From the NCBI RefSeq assembly GCF_950100655.1, contig NZ_CATNLY010000023.1:1-64000 (forward strand): 64,000 bases of DNA, read 5' to 3'. The notes under the pieces were generated by a model, which did not search any database, was not told where the DNA came from, and was given only the letters and a program-made list of their open reading frames with translations. The stretch comes from Pleomorphomonas sp. T1.2MG-36 (GTDB lineage Bacteria; Pseudomonadota; Alphaproteobacteria; Rhizobiales; Pleomorphomonadaceae). The translations under genes and the position numbers were made by a program. Below, in pieces: positions 44,827 through 52,463 of the stretch; the first letter of the stretch is position 1; every line of letters starts with the position of its first letter.

Positions 44827-45614
44827 AACTGAGCGCGCATGATCTTGCCGTCCGGGTGGCAAACCGGACGATCCTGCAAGCGATCGACCTGAAGCTCGAA
44901 CCCGGCGAGTTCGTCGGACTGATCGGTCCGAACGGAGCGGGCAAGTCGACCTTGCTGCGCGCACTTGCGGGGGCCGTACCGCATGGCGGCGAGCTGACGC
45001 TCGACGACCGCCCGCTTGCCGGATATTCCGCCCGCGAGAGAGCACGCCGGATAGGCTATCTCGGGCAGGATCGGCATGTTGCCTGGCCGCTGACCGTCGC
45101 CGACGTCGTCGGCCTCGGTCGGATACCTTACCGTGCGCCCCTGTCCCGAGAAAGCGACGCCGACCGTCAGGCGGTGGCCCGGGCGCTCCGCCTGACGCAT
45201 CTGGAGGACTTGGCCAGCCGGCCTTCCGACAGGCTGTCCGGCGGTGAAGTCGCCCGCATGCTGCTCGCCCGGCTCATTGCCCAGGAGACGCCAATCCTGC
45301 TGGCCGACGAGCCGATCGCCGGGCTCGATCCCGCCCACCAGTTGGCCACCGTGCAGATCTTCGCCGATATGGCGCGGGCGGGGCATACCGTGTTGGCCTC
45401 CCTCCACGATCTGACGCTGGCCGGGCGCTGGTGCGATCGACTGATTTTGCTGGAGGGCGGCCGGATCGTGGCTCAAGGCGCCCCCGAGGCCGTGCTGACT
45501 CCCGAGCGGATCGCCGAGACCTACGGCGTGGAAGCGCGGTTCGACAGAGACGCCGACGGATTGATCGTTGTGCCGCTGCGTCTCGTCGGGCAACAACGCC
45601 GGGAGGTGAGGTAG
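44823..45614 (+). CDS. btuD: Cobalamin ABC transporter ATPase (BtuD-like)
   Basis: A 263-residue ATPase with Walker A GPNGAGKST at about 37-45, signature LSGGEVARMLLARL and Walker B ILLADEPIAGLDP, H-loop SLHDLTLAGRWCD. Starts in the stop of btuC. Single-domain type pairing as a homodimer with BtuC. Confidence 0.92.
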   Translation: MKLSAHDLAVRVANRTILQAIDLKLEPGEFVGLIGPNGAGKSTLLRALAGAVPHGGELTLDDRPLAGYSARERARRIGYLGQDRHVAWPLTVADVVGLGRIPYRAPLSRESDADRQAVARALRLTHLEDLASRPSDRLSGGEVARMLLARLIAQETPILLADEPIAGLDPAHQLATVQIFADMARAGHTVLASLHDLTLAGRWCDRLILLEGGRIVAQGAPEAVLTPERIAETYGVEARFDRDADGLIVVPLRLVGQQRREVR

Positions 45615-46340
45615 ATGGATCCGACCGGCCTGCCTTTCGTCATCGATCTTTGTCGGCCGATCCTTGCCCTGCGCTTTGCCGAACCGCGGCGCATGCTCAG
45701 CTGGTCAATTTCCCGGCCGGGCCTGACGGTTGCCAAGACCGTCGCCTGGCTCGAAGTCAACGACTCCGACCTGCCAATCGGCCGCGAGCCGGTTGCTGTT
45801 CTTGAAGACGCCTTTGCCCGGCAAGGCCTCACCGACACGGTCGGTCTCATGACGGCCTGCGATGTCAGCGCCTACGAGATCTGCCGCACGACGATCGAAG
45901 GAACCGAAGCGATCGCCATCACGACCGTCGGGCTCGGCAACGGCGAGTTCGTTGGGCGGCGACGCTTTGCCGGCAGCGCCGAGGAAGCGCCGATTCCCGG
46001 CACGGTCAACACCTTCGTCCACGTGTCCCAGCCCCTCAGCGATGGCGCCCTGGTCGAGACGATCGCCATCGCCGCCCAGGCTCGCACCGTCGCCATTCTG
46101 CGGACGACCGAGAGCATCGGGCGCGAAATCGTTACAGGCACCGGCTCCGACTGCATCGTGGTCGCGGCCCCTCTCGGTGGAACGGCCTGCTATTCCGGCT
46201 TGCATACCGCCATCGGGGAGGCGGTCGGCGCGTCAGTGGTGGAGGCAACACGGAGAGGCACGGTTCGCTGGATCGAGCAATCCGCGCGATGGCTCGAGTC
46301 CGAGGCCGACTCCAACCATCCGCCGGGCATCGGGCCATGA
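45615..46340 (+). CDS. cbiZ: Adenosylcobinamide amidohydrolase
   Basis: A 241-residue CbiZ protein with MLSWSISRPGLTVAKTVAWLEV, LMTACDVSAY, GTVNTFVHVSQPL, VTGTGSDCIVVAA and GLHTAIGEAVG motifs. CbiZ cleaves the aminopropanol side chain of adenosylcobinamide, and in some alphaproteobacteria it also hydrolyses pseudocobalamin. The product cobyrate can then be rebuilt with a different lower ligand. Start abuts the btuD stop. Its presence points to remodelling of imported cobamides, not merely uptake. Confidence 0.92.
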   Translation: MDPTGLPFVIDLCRPILALRFAEPRRMLSWSISRPGLTVAKTVAWLEVNDSDLPIGREPVAVLEDAFARQGLTDTVGLMTACDVSAYEICRTTIEGTEAIAITTVGLGNGEFVGRRRFAGSAEEAPIPGTVNTFVHVSQPLSDGALVETIAIAAQARTVAILRTTESIGREIVTGTGSDCIVVAAPLGGTACYSGLHTAIGEAVGASVVEATRRGTVRWIEQSARWLESEADSNHPPGIGP

Positions 46341-47320
46341 GCGACAGCGATATCTGCCTCTCCCGATGGTCCGAGACCACGTCGCTCACGACACAGCCTT
46401 GGTGTCTCGCCACGGCGGTATCGCTGGGCCTGCACGCCGCCGTCTTCATGTGGATCGGCAGTGGACCCAAGCCGATCGACATCGGGCAGGACGCGAAGGT
46501 GGACGTCGTCGATGTGGAGTTCGTGCTTCCCGACGAGGTTAGGGCCGTCTCGCCCTCCATCGCCGGCAGTATCGCGACAACCATCCCTCGACAGGTGACG
46601 GCCGTTCCGCCACCCCAGCCCGCCGTCGAGCAGGCGCCTCCGCCTCCACCGCCGGAGCCGGTGGCGGTCGCCAACTCTCAGGAGAAAGCGCAGGCCGTCG
46701 TCGAGCAGCCCGAAGTTGCCCTAGTGCGGGAACCGGTGGATGTCAGAGATCAATCCGTTCCAGAAAGCCCTCAATCGCCTCTCGAAGCCAAGAGCGAGCT
46801 TCGACCGGCCGAAACGAGTGCCCTGCCTCCACCGCCTTCCCCCGCCGAGATAAAGCGCACCGACCCTCCCGCCCCCACTCCGAAGCCAGTTGCTTCGGAG
46901 CCCAAGCCTCCGGCGGTCGAGCATAAGGTTGAGGATGAGAAACCGGCGCCCAACCGCCGTCCCAAGCCAAGCGCGGTCGCGAAAGCGGGGCAAGCCGGAT
47001 CGGCCAAGCGCACCGACCAAGGGGCGGCGGCAGCGCCAACCGGAAAGAACGAGCCCCTGGCGCTCTACCTCGCTTCGATACGCGCCAAAATCGCGGCCCA
47101 ACAATCCGGTAAGCCGAGCGCGGAACGCGGCCGGGTGGAAGTCCGCTTCAGCGTCGCCGCCGATGGTCGGCTAGGCGATGTGGTGATTGAAAGAAGCGAC
47201 GATGAGTCACTCGAAGAGGAAGCCCTGAAGATCGTCCGCCGTTCCTCGCCAGTCGCGCCGATCCCACCCTCCACTGGAAAGACGTCTTTGACGATGTCGC
47301 TCGTCATGGAGTTCAAGTAG
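46337..47320 (+). CDS. tonB: TonB-type energy transducer dedicated to the cobalamin operon
   Basis: A 327-residue protein. One transmembrane helix near residues 22-40, a long Pro/Lys/Glu-rich periplasmic spacer (about 85-235, with PPPPPPEP and PAPTPKP-like stretches) and a C-terminal TonB domain (YLASIRAKIAAQ ... GRVEVRFSVAADGRLGDV ... VAPIPPS). No ExbB or ExbD gene accompanies it, so it must borrow those from elsewhere. Overlaps cbiZ by 4 bp and is followed by a terminator. Confidence 0.87.
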   Translation: MSDSDICLSRWSETTSLTTQPWCLATAVSLGLHAAVFMWIGSGPKPIDIGQDAKVDVVDVEFVLPDEVRAVSPSIAGSIATTIPRQVTAVPPPQPAVEQAPPPPPPEPVAVANSQEKAQAVVEQPEVALVREPVDVRDQSVPESPQSPLEAKSELRPAETSALPPPPSPAEIKRTDPPAPTPKPVASEPKPPAVEHKVEDEKPAPNRRPKPSAVAKAGQAGSAKRTDQGAAAAPTGKNEPLALYLASIRAKIAAQQSGKPSAERGRVEVRFSVAADGRLGDVVIERSDDESLEEEALKIVRRSSPVAPIPPSTGKTSLTMSLVMEFK

Positions 47321-47445
47321 TACCGGACCGAACAACGTCGAACCAAGCCGGATCGACGAGCCTCGTCCCAAGGACGCCCGGGGCAGCTCAGCAGGCAATT
47401 TTTCGGAACGGCTCCGGTTATTGGCGGCTGCATCCAAAGACAAAA

Positions 47446-47476
47446 CCCCGGCAAGGCTTTGCACCGCCGGGGTTCT
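47446..47476. terminator. Bidirectional terminator between tonB and the Nif11 locus
   Basis: AACCCCGGC/GCCGGGGTT, 9-bp stem with 13-base loop, T-rich on the plus side (TTCTTTCG) and on the minus side (TTTTGTC). Serves the cobalamin operon and the convergent peptide genes. Confidence 0.8.
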
Positions 47477-47529
47477 TTCGCTCTTGTCGCTTGTTGATCG
47501 TCATACCAACAAGAAGCCGAACCGTCGCT

Positions 47530-47814
47530 CTAAGCTATTTTTCTGAAGTCGTCCGGATTCCCGCTCGGCCTGTCGGAGCAATTGGGCCTGCTCCCACCCG
47601 CCACGAGATCGAGATCCTTGTCCGACAGCTCCTGACCGGCCGAGAGTTCCTCAAGCCCGGCGGCCAGTTCGGCCTGCGAGAAGCTGAACCCCTCGCGAGC
47701 GCCGAGGGCAACCAGAGCCTCAGGCCCCTGCTGAAGTGCAGCGGTGGCCTCGGCCTCCAGCTTCTCGCTCGTCCGAACCTTGTCGTAAAACTGTTCCAGA
47801 TCCTTCATGCCCAT
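47530..47814 (-). CDS. Nif11-type RiPP precursor peptide B
   Basis: A 94-residue peptide with a Nif11-like leader (residues 1-74: DLEQFYDKVRTSEKL, GFSFSQAELAAGL, ELSDKDLDLVAGG) ending in a double-glycine-type VAGG, then a 20-residue core of different composition containing one Cys, three Pro and one Lys. Leader 65/74 identical to precursor A (47921-48199), core unrelated. No modification enzyme other than the adjacent GNAT, and no peptidase/ABC exporter, is seen in the window. Start MGMKDL is chosen by alignment to precursor A. Confidence 0.85.
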   Translation of the reverse strand: MGMKDLEQFYDKVRTSEKLEAEATAALQQGPEALVALGAREGFSFSQAELAAGLEELSAGQELSDKDLDLVAGGSRPNCSDRPSGNPDDFRKIA

Positions 47815-47864
47815 CGTACTTTTACCTTCGGTTTGGCTGACGACGTCGCCCACCGCCTGCGACC

Positions 47865-48278
47865 ATGAACGTGGTTTGCCTCAAGCGGCGCAGCAAAGCT
47901 TTCGTGGGAGCAACGAGCAGCTACCAGTTGCGTCGCTCTCCCCCCTTGAGACCAGGCCTGGCCACTTCGCTGGACGTGCCGCCCGCCACGAGATCGAGAT
48001 CCTTGTCCGATAGCTCTTGGCCGCCCGAGAGCTTCTCAAGCCCGGCGGCGAGCTCGTCCTGCGAGAAGCTGAACCCCTCGCGAGCACCGAGGGCAACCAA
48101 AGCCTCCGGCCCCAGTTGAAGTGCCGAGGTAGCTTCGGCATCCAGCTTCTCGCTCGTCCGAACCTTGTCGTAGAACTGCTCCAACTCCATCATGCTCATC
48201 GTGTTCGTCCCTCCAGTTTGTTTGGCCATTTGATCGATTGCCAACGGCTATGAATATGGTTTTCGTCAAGCGCGGCAG
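47865..48278. repeat. Tandem duplication unit containing the Nif11 genes
   Basis: Sequences upstream of both precursor genes are related: 47865-47890 (ATGAACGTGGTTTGCCTCAA) and 48250-48278 (ATGAATATGGTTTTCGTCAA) match at most bases. Together with the near-identical leaders this shows that promoter and leader were duplicated as one unit. On the minus strand the block starts with TTGAGG/TTGACG, a possible -35 element. Confidence 0.6.
47921..48199 (-). CDS. Nif11-type RiPP precursor peptide A
   Basis: A 92-residue peptide: leader 1-74 with the Nif11 helix pattern and VAGG boundary, core of 18 residues (75-92, rich in Gly and Arg, one Lys at position 85, C-terminal Trp). The start MSMMEL has GGAGGG 9 bp upstream; a longer open frame to 48244 exists but lacks such a site. 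Nif11 leaders recruit RiPP modifying enzymes and are removed after the Gly-Gly motif. It lies between the GNAT gene and precursor B, all on the minus strand. Confidence 0.87.
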   Translation of the reverse strand: MSMMELEQFYDKVRTSEKLDAEATSALQLGPEALVALGAREGFSFSQDELAAGLEKLSGGQELSDKDLDLVAGGTSSEVARPGLKGGERRNW

Positions 48279-48386
48279 CGGAACTGCCTCCGAAGCGCCA
48301 GTCACGCCAATAACTGACGCCCCCAGTACCCACTTCAGGCGTTCGATACGCGAGATATCTGCTTATGAAACCAGGTAAGCGCTCGA

Positions 48387-49457
48387 TTATGCGGAAATAA
48401 TACTGTTATTATTCGTCAATTCTTTCTTATATACATTAAATTTGTTGACGCTATCTTGCGCGTCATTCTCCAAGCCGATCAACGAGACGCTGACGCTGAG
48501 GATTGTCTCCACACGCTCGGCGATCGGCTGAAAGCGACGCTGGGTAAGCGCGACCATGCGAGGTCGGTTCTCGTGGCTGGTGTAGTAGACCGCGATGGAA
48601 TCTCGGCCGAGCAGCGCCAGCTGCCTCGCATAGCAGTGGTAGTAGGCACCGACCATGATCCCGCTCTGCCGGTGGAGCGGATCGATGTAGGCCTCGAGAT
48701 AGCGGATCGCCGGCTCTTTCGTGGTGCCGTCCAGGAGAGGGCGATGCGTCTCCGCAGCGACAAGCCATCCGACGAGCCGACCATCCCGGCGGATGGCGAT
48801 GCTGAAGTCTCGCGCCAGATGCTCGCTCTGGTGGAGAGGGCCGAGCATGTCCGCCGCCTCGGGATCGGCGAGATAGCGCTCCACCGCCGCGACGTCGGTC
48901 GCCGTGAGTTCGAGCGGATCGAAGGTGTATGTGCGAGAGACGGCGAGACGATCTCTCACGCTCGACCAGGAGCGCCCCGCATCCACCATCCTGCCGACCC
49001 GGCCGACGACCACCAAACCGGTCGCACGCGGAGCCGTCCAGCCGGCATCGGCCAACAGCGCCTCCAGACCTTCCCGTCCCGACATCGCCTCGATGTAGCT
49101 TGCGGTGCAGGCGGAGGCGCCTCGCACGGAGGCTTCCGCCTGCCACGCATCAAGAAGTCGCCTGCCGAGTCCCTGCCTGCGAAATGTCGGCGCCACTACG
49201 ATCGAGGTCAGCGTGGCTCGCGGTTTTCCGGACTGCAGAAAGCCTATGGCCAAGCCGACCGGACGGGCACTGACGACGAGGCCGACGGCGATGACATCAT
49301 CGGGAACCGGATTGAGCCAGCCGCCGATCTGCCCGAAGGTGAACGAGGAAAACAATACGGCATTGCCCTTGAGCACCGGAAAGGACGCTGCTTGGGGCAT
49401 CGCCGCCTGTTCCGCCACCCGACTGGCAACCCGTCCTGTCTGTGAACCCGCTTGCAT
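48387..49457 (-). CDS. Tandem GNAT-family N-acyltransferase
   Basis: A 356-residue protein with two GNAT-like halves. The N-terminal half has LTSIVVAPTFRRQGLGRRLLDAW (acyl-CoA pyrophosphate loop RRQGLG) at about 80-102. The C-terminal half has YLEAYIDPLHRQSGIMVGAYY and HENRPRMVALTQRRF, with a degenerate loop. The last 30 residues are Asn/Lys-rich and encoded by unusually AT-rich DNA. It precedes the two Nif11 precursors on the same strand. GNAT-family maturases acylating Lys/ornithine side chains of Nif11/NHLP-type precursors are known from the selidamide RiPPs, so a role as a peptide acyltransferase is plausible; a stand-alone resistance or metabolic acetyltransferase is the alternative. Confidence 0.72.
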   Translation of the reverse strand: MQAGSQTGRVASRVAEQAAMPQAASFPVLKGNAVLFSSFTFGQIGGWLNPVPDDVIAVGLVVSARPVGLAIGFLQSGKPRATLTSIVVAPTFRRQGLGRRLLDAWQAEASVRGASACTASYIEAMSGREGLEALLADAGWTAPRATGLVVVGRVGRMVDAGRSWSSVRDRLAVSRTYTFDPLELTATDVAAVERYLADPEAADMLGPLHQSEHLARDFSIAIRRDGRLVGWLVAAETHRPLLDGTTKEPAIRYLEAYIDPLHRQSGIMVGAYYHCYARQLALLGRDSIAVYYTSHENRPRMVALTQRRFQPIAERVETILSVSVSLIGLENDAQDSVNKFNVYKKELTNNNSIISA

Positions 49458-49732
49458 GCCACGCCCTTCGTCGCGCCCCTTCGGCCTATGTGACTGTACT
49501 GAGGCGCAAAATAAAGCGCTGCCTAGACCCTTGGGACGATATCGGCGGAGTTTGGGATAGGACGTCGGCAGAGTCGCGCCGCCGTTCTCATCTGGCCTTG
49601 AGATCATGATCATTCCCTTCGATTGGCACGAGAAGACACGCCCGATCGGGCGCCCGACAGGGACATCGCGGCAGCCGTTCGCCCACGCCCCACATGGCCG
49701 CGAGGTTCGCAGGCGTCTTCCTGAGATCGATG

Positions 49733-50671
49733 CTATGGCCGTAGAGGCGCCAAGGAAGGATTGGCACTCAGAGATATCGCGATGGCGTTGCGCAGCCACA
49801 GATGAGCGGGATCGCCGCCGCTCCGTTCATGCCAGACCTGGACGAAGGGAAATGGCGGTATTTGAAACGGCGGCTCGAAGATAATGACTGACGGGTCATT
49901 TTCGTAAGGTGCAAGGGCATTGCGCGCGACGGTCAGAACCAGATCCGTTCCGTGGATCAGCCGTGGCGCGTTCCCCCAATGCGGCAGCGTGACCGCGATG
50001 CGGCGGACGTGGCCCATGGCCTTGAGGGCCGTGTCGATTTCGGTGTTTGCTCCGTCATTCATCGCCACGAGAACATGGGCGCGCGAAAGATAGGCTTCCA
50101 GATCGAGGCAGTCCTGGCCCGCCATCATCTGCCTGTCCGCAAGGCAGGCGAAGCGCTCGACGGTAAGCTGTCCGGCTTCCAGCCGTTCGGGAAGATCGGG
50201 GAAGACGCCCAGGGCAAGATCGCATTCCCCGTCCAGCACCAGACGAAGCATGGCTTCTCGGCCTGATTGGGTGATCACCAGATCGATGCCCGGCGCTTCA
50301 AGCCGCAGCAGTCTCAGCAGACCGGGAAGGATAACGCCGGAGCCATAGTCGGACATCGCAAGGCGGAATTTCCGCGTCTCCCGCGCAGGATCGAAGCCGC
50401 TCGGGCCAAGAACCTCCCGCATCTGTCGCAGGGCTTCGCTCAGGGTCGGCGCGATCTGTTGCGCCTTGGAACTTGGGACAAGCTTGCCGCCACGGCGGAT
50501 CAGCATGGGATCATCGAACAGCAGGCGCAGACGCGCGAGCGCATGGCTGACGGCGGGCTGGCTCATGTTCAGCCGGATGGCCGCGCGCGACACATGCCGT
50601 TCGGCCAGGAGGGCATCAAGGACCACCAGAAGATTGAGGTCGATACCGCGAAGATTATTCGAATCCTGCAT
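49733..50671 (-). CDS. LysR-family transcriptional regulator
   Basis: A 312-residue LysR protein with HTH at about residues 8-65 (LNLLVVLDALLAERHVSRAAIRLNMSQPAVSHALARLR) and a LysR substrate domain from about 95. The RGIDLNLLVVLDAL opening resembles the NodD/NahR-like class. The start at 50671 (MQDSNNL) is preferred to the 16-residue longer frame. Divergent from the DMT permease gene across a 74-bp AT-rich region, so it probably controls that gene. Confidence 0.88.
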   Translation of the reverse strand: MQDSNNLRGIDLNLLVVLDALLAERHVSRAAIRLNMSQPAVSHALARLRLLFDDPMLIRRGGKLVPSSKAQQIAPTLSEALRQMREVLGPSGFDPARETRKFRLAMSDYGSGVILPGLLRLLRLEAPGIDLVITQSGREAMLRLVLDGECDLALGVFPDLPERLEAGQLTVERFACLADRQMMAGQDCLDLEAYLSRAHVLVAMNDGANTEIDTALKAMGHVRRIAVTLPHWGNAPRLIHGTDLVLTVARNALAPYENDPSVIIFEPPFQIPPFPFVQVWHERSGGDPAHLWLRNAIAISLSANPSLAPLRP

Positions 50672-50745
50672 GCACAATATAGTACATCTGAATTTCCATC
50701 GACAAAGCAAATAGTGCATCTGGTGCGCATCGGAGGTTGTTCGCC

Positions 50746-51228
50746 ATGCAGATCAGTGCACCGCTTCTCATACTTGCCGCCATCATAACCGGTGCGGTCG
50801 TTCCGTTTCAGGCCGGAGCCAATGCGGCCCTCGGACGGACGCTGGGCCATCCGCTGTGGGGCACGCTCATATCCCTTTGCGTCAGCTTCGCCTGCATCGT
50901 GCCCATCATGCTGCTGGTGAAGGTACAGGCGCCGTCCCTGTCGAACCTCGCACAGGCGCCCCGCTGGATATGGATCGGCGGCATTGTCGGCGTCGCCTAT
51001 ATCACCGGAGCGCTCATGCTTGCGCCCAAGCTCGGCGCCGCTGGCTTCATCACGGCGGTCATCGCCGGGCAGATGCTGGCATCGATCATCATCGACCAGT
51101 GGGGCCTTGTCGGCCTGCCTCAAAAACCCGTCTCATGGTCCCGCGTTGCCGGTCTCGGCCTGATCTTTCTCGGGCTGATCGTGATGCAACCGCAGGCACT
51201 GGGACTGAGACCGCCCGCCGCTTCGTGA
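50746..51228 (+). CDS. DMT-family small permease (DUF606/YdcZ type)
   Basis: A 160-residue membrane protein with five hydrophobic segments, ILAAIITGAVVPFQAGANAALG at the start and GAAGFITAVIAGQMLASIIIDQWGLVG mid-protein: the DUF606 pattern. ATG at 50746 has CGGAGG 9 bp upstream (TTG at 50737 is the only alternative). Members are half-size drug/metabolite transporters of unknown substrate. Adjacent divergent LysR is the likely regulator. Confidence 0.85.
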   Translation: MQISAPLLILAAIITGAVVPFQAGANAALGRTLGHPLWGTLISLCVSFACIVPIMLLVKVQAPSLSNLAQAPRWIWIGGIVGVAYITGALMLAPKLGAAGFITAVIAGQMLASIIIDQWGLVGLPQKPVSWSRVAGLGLIFLGLIVMQPQALGLRPPAAS

Positions 51229-51278
51229 CGGATTGGATTCCGGAGCAACTCCCGCTTCCCGCAACGAACAATATAAAA

Positions 51279-51301
51279 CCGCCAACTCAATGAGTTGGCG
51301 G
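51279..51301. terminator. Terminator hairpin after the DMT permease gene
   Basis: CCGCCAACTC-AAT-GAGTTGGCGG, perfect 10-bp stem. Plus side continues GCTATTTT; the minus side runs into TTTTATAT, which is the better T-tract. It could therefore originally have ended a minus-strand gene (see the tRNA-like segment just upstream in that sense). Confidence 0.75.
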
Positions 51302-51308
51302 GCTATTT

Positions 51309-51324
51309 TGGTTGCGGGGGCAGG
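51309..51324 (-). other. tRNA 3'-end-like segment, possible attachment site remnant
   Basis: On the minus strand it reads CCTGCCCCCGCAACCA, i.e. an acceptor-stem half plus CCA as in tRNA-Met-type genes, directly followed by a terminator. The rest of a tRNA is absent. Integrases commonly leave such 3'-end copies at island borders. Confidence 0.35.
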
Positions 51325-51747
51325 TTCTCTCACAACTTGCGACACACCGATCTGTTGAATGCGGTGAAGGATTTGCTGGGTCCGGAGGGACGTATCGGGC
51401 TTTTTCGCACGACAGCGTAAGTGGCTGTGTCGGCCCTGGAATTGGAATTCAAGAACCGATGTCCGCCAGCTCAATGAATAGCCTGCACTGCGCCCTCTCT
51501 CCTCATCAGGATATCGCGGCGATGGGATCTGTGATGTCGCGCAGGGCGTATCAGGCCCCCCTTCTTGAGCTTGCCCGCCCGCAGATGCCCAGACAGCGAT
51601 CGAACAGGCAGCGGGGCCGCACGCGGCCAATGCCTAAAAGCACCGCTAAACGGGCGGAAGCCGATGGGCGCATTTGATCAGGAATGAGATCCCGTCGGCC
51701 TAATCCCCAACCTAAGGGGTAGTCCGCGCTTGTCATCGAGCAGATAA

Positions 51748-51759
51748 GAAACTAGTTTC
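51748..51759. promoter_or_regulatory. Operator-like palindrome upstream of the ECF operon
   Basis: GAAACTAGTTTC, a perfect 12-bp palindrome, followed at 51760-51772 by the near-palindrome GTAAAACATTTTC. Both lie about 75-95 bp before the ECF S-component start in AT-rich DNA. LacI-like size and symmetry make the LacI-PfkB fusion at the end of the cluster the likely binder. Confidence 0.5.
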
Positions 51760-51842
51760 GTAAAACATTTTCTCAAGTACTCTGGAAAGTGGTCGATTCG
51801 CGGAGCTCCGCGGGCGACTGAAGACTGAAGGGGGGTGGCGAC

Positions 51843-52463
51843 ATGGGAAGAGGATTGTCGCTTTGGGGGGGGATTAAAACCCAGTTCTCCACGAAATCGC
51901 TGGTGCTGATCCCGATTGCGGTCGGGATCAACCTCATAGGGGGGACGCTGTGCTCGACACTCAAGCTTCCCCTGTTCCTTGACACGATCGGTACGATCGT
52001 CATCGCTTGTTTGTCCGGGCCGTGGGTCGCGGCACTCTGTGGCCTGCTGACCAACATTTTCCTGGCCCTCGTCGCCAACCCCGTCTACCTGCCCTACGCG
52101 GTCGTCAGCGTGCTGTGCGGACTGACCGTCGGCTACATGGCCAAGGCCGGATTGTTCGCCAAGCTATGGGGCGTCGTGCTCGTCTGGCTCGCCTGCACGC
52201 TGGTCAACGCGGTCTCCGCCTCCGCGATCACCGTGTTCGTCTACGGCGGAGCCACCGGCGCCAACGGAACGTCGATCCTGACCGCAACGCTCATCGTCGC
52301 CATGAAGAACATCATGGTGTCCGTCTTCTCGTCGTCCATGATCGAGAACCTTGTCGACAAGGGTATCGTGGTGTTCATCGCGTACTTCATCGTCAAGGGG
52401 ATCCCGCAGAACTTCCGCAGCCAGTACGAAACCAGTTCAGCCGGTGACGACGATGACGACTGA
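51843..52463 (+). CDS. ECF transporter S component (substrate-specific membrane subunit)
   Basis: A 206-residue membrane protein with about six hydrophobic segments (26-200) and an acidic C-terminal tail (five Asp). LPLFLDTIGTIVIACLSGPWVAALCGLLTNI is the usual ECF S-component N-terminal pattern. It heads an S-T-A-A' operon, each gene overlapping the next. The substrate is set by this protein; downstream nucleoside hydrolase and kinases point to a nucleoside or nucleobase-like vitamin precursor. Confidence 0.87.
   Translation: MGRGLSLWGGIKTQFSTKSLVLIPIAVGINLIGGTLCSTLKLPLFLDTIGTIVIACLSGPWVAALCGLLTNIFLALVANPVYLPYAVVSVLCGLTVGYMAKAGLFAKLWGVVLVWLACTLVNAVSASAITVFVYGGATGANGTSILTATLIVAMKNIMVSVFSSSMIENLVDKGIVVFIAYFIVKGIPQNFRSQYETSSAGDDDDD

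Larger units (their letters stand above)
51229..51842. other. Non-coding region before the ECF cluster
   Basis: A 614-bp stretch with no credible full gene. It holds a terminator hairpin (51279-51301), a tRNA-3'-end-like segment (51309-51324), a short frame that reads protein-like (about 51325-51420: VKDLLGPEGRIGLFRTTA then stop) and may be a gene remnant, and operator-like palindromes near 51748-51772. The mixture suggests an insertion boundary. Confidence 0.5.

Noticed and set aside
51312..51677. 121-codon plus-strand frame before the ECF cluster
   Set aside because: Starts within the tRNA-like segment, has no recognised domain and no Shine-Dalgarno site; at most a remnant.
51843..52463. 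Riboflavin- or thiamine-specific ECF S component
   Set aside because: No RFN or TPP riboswitch precedes the operon and the adjacent enzymes belong to nucleoside and sugar metabolism, so a vitamin assignment has no support here.
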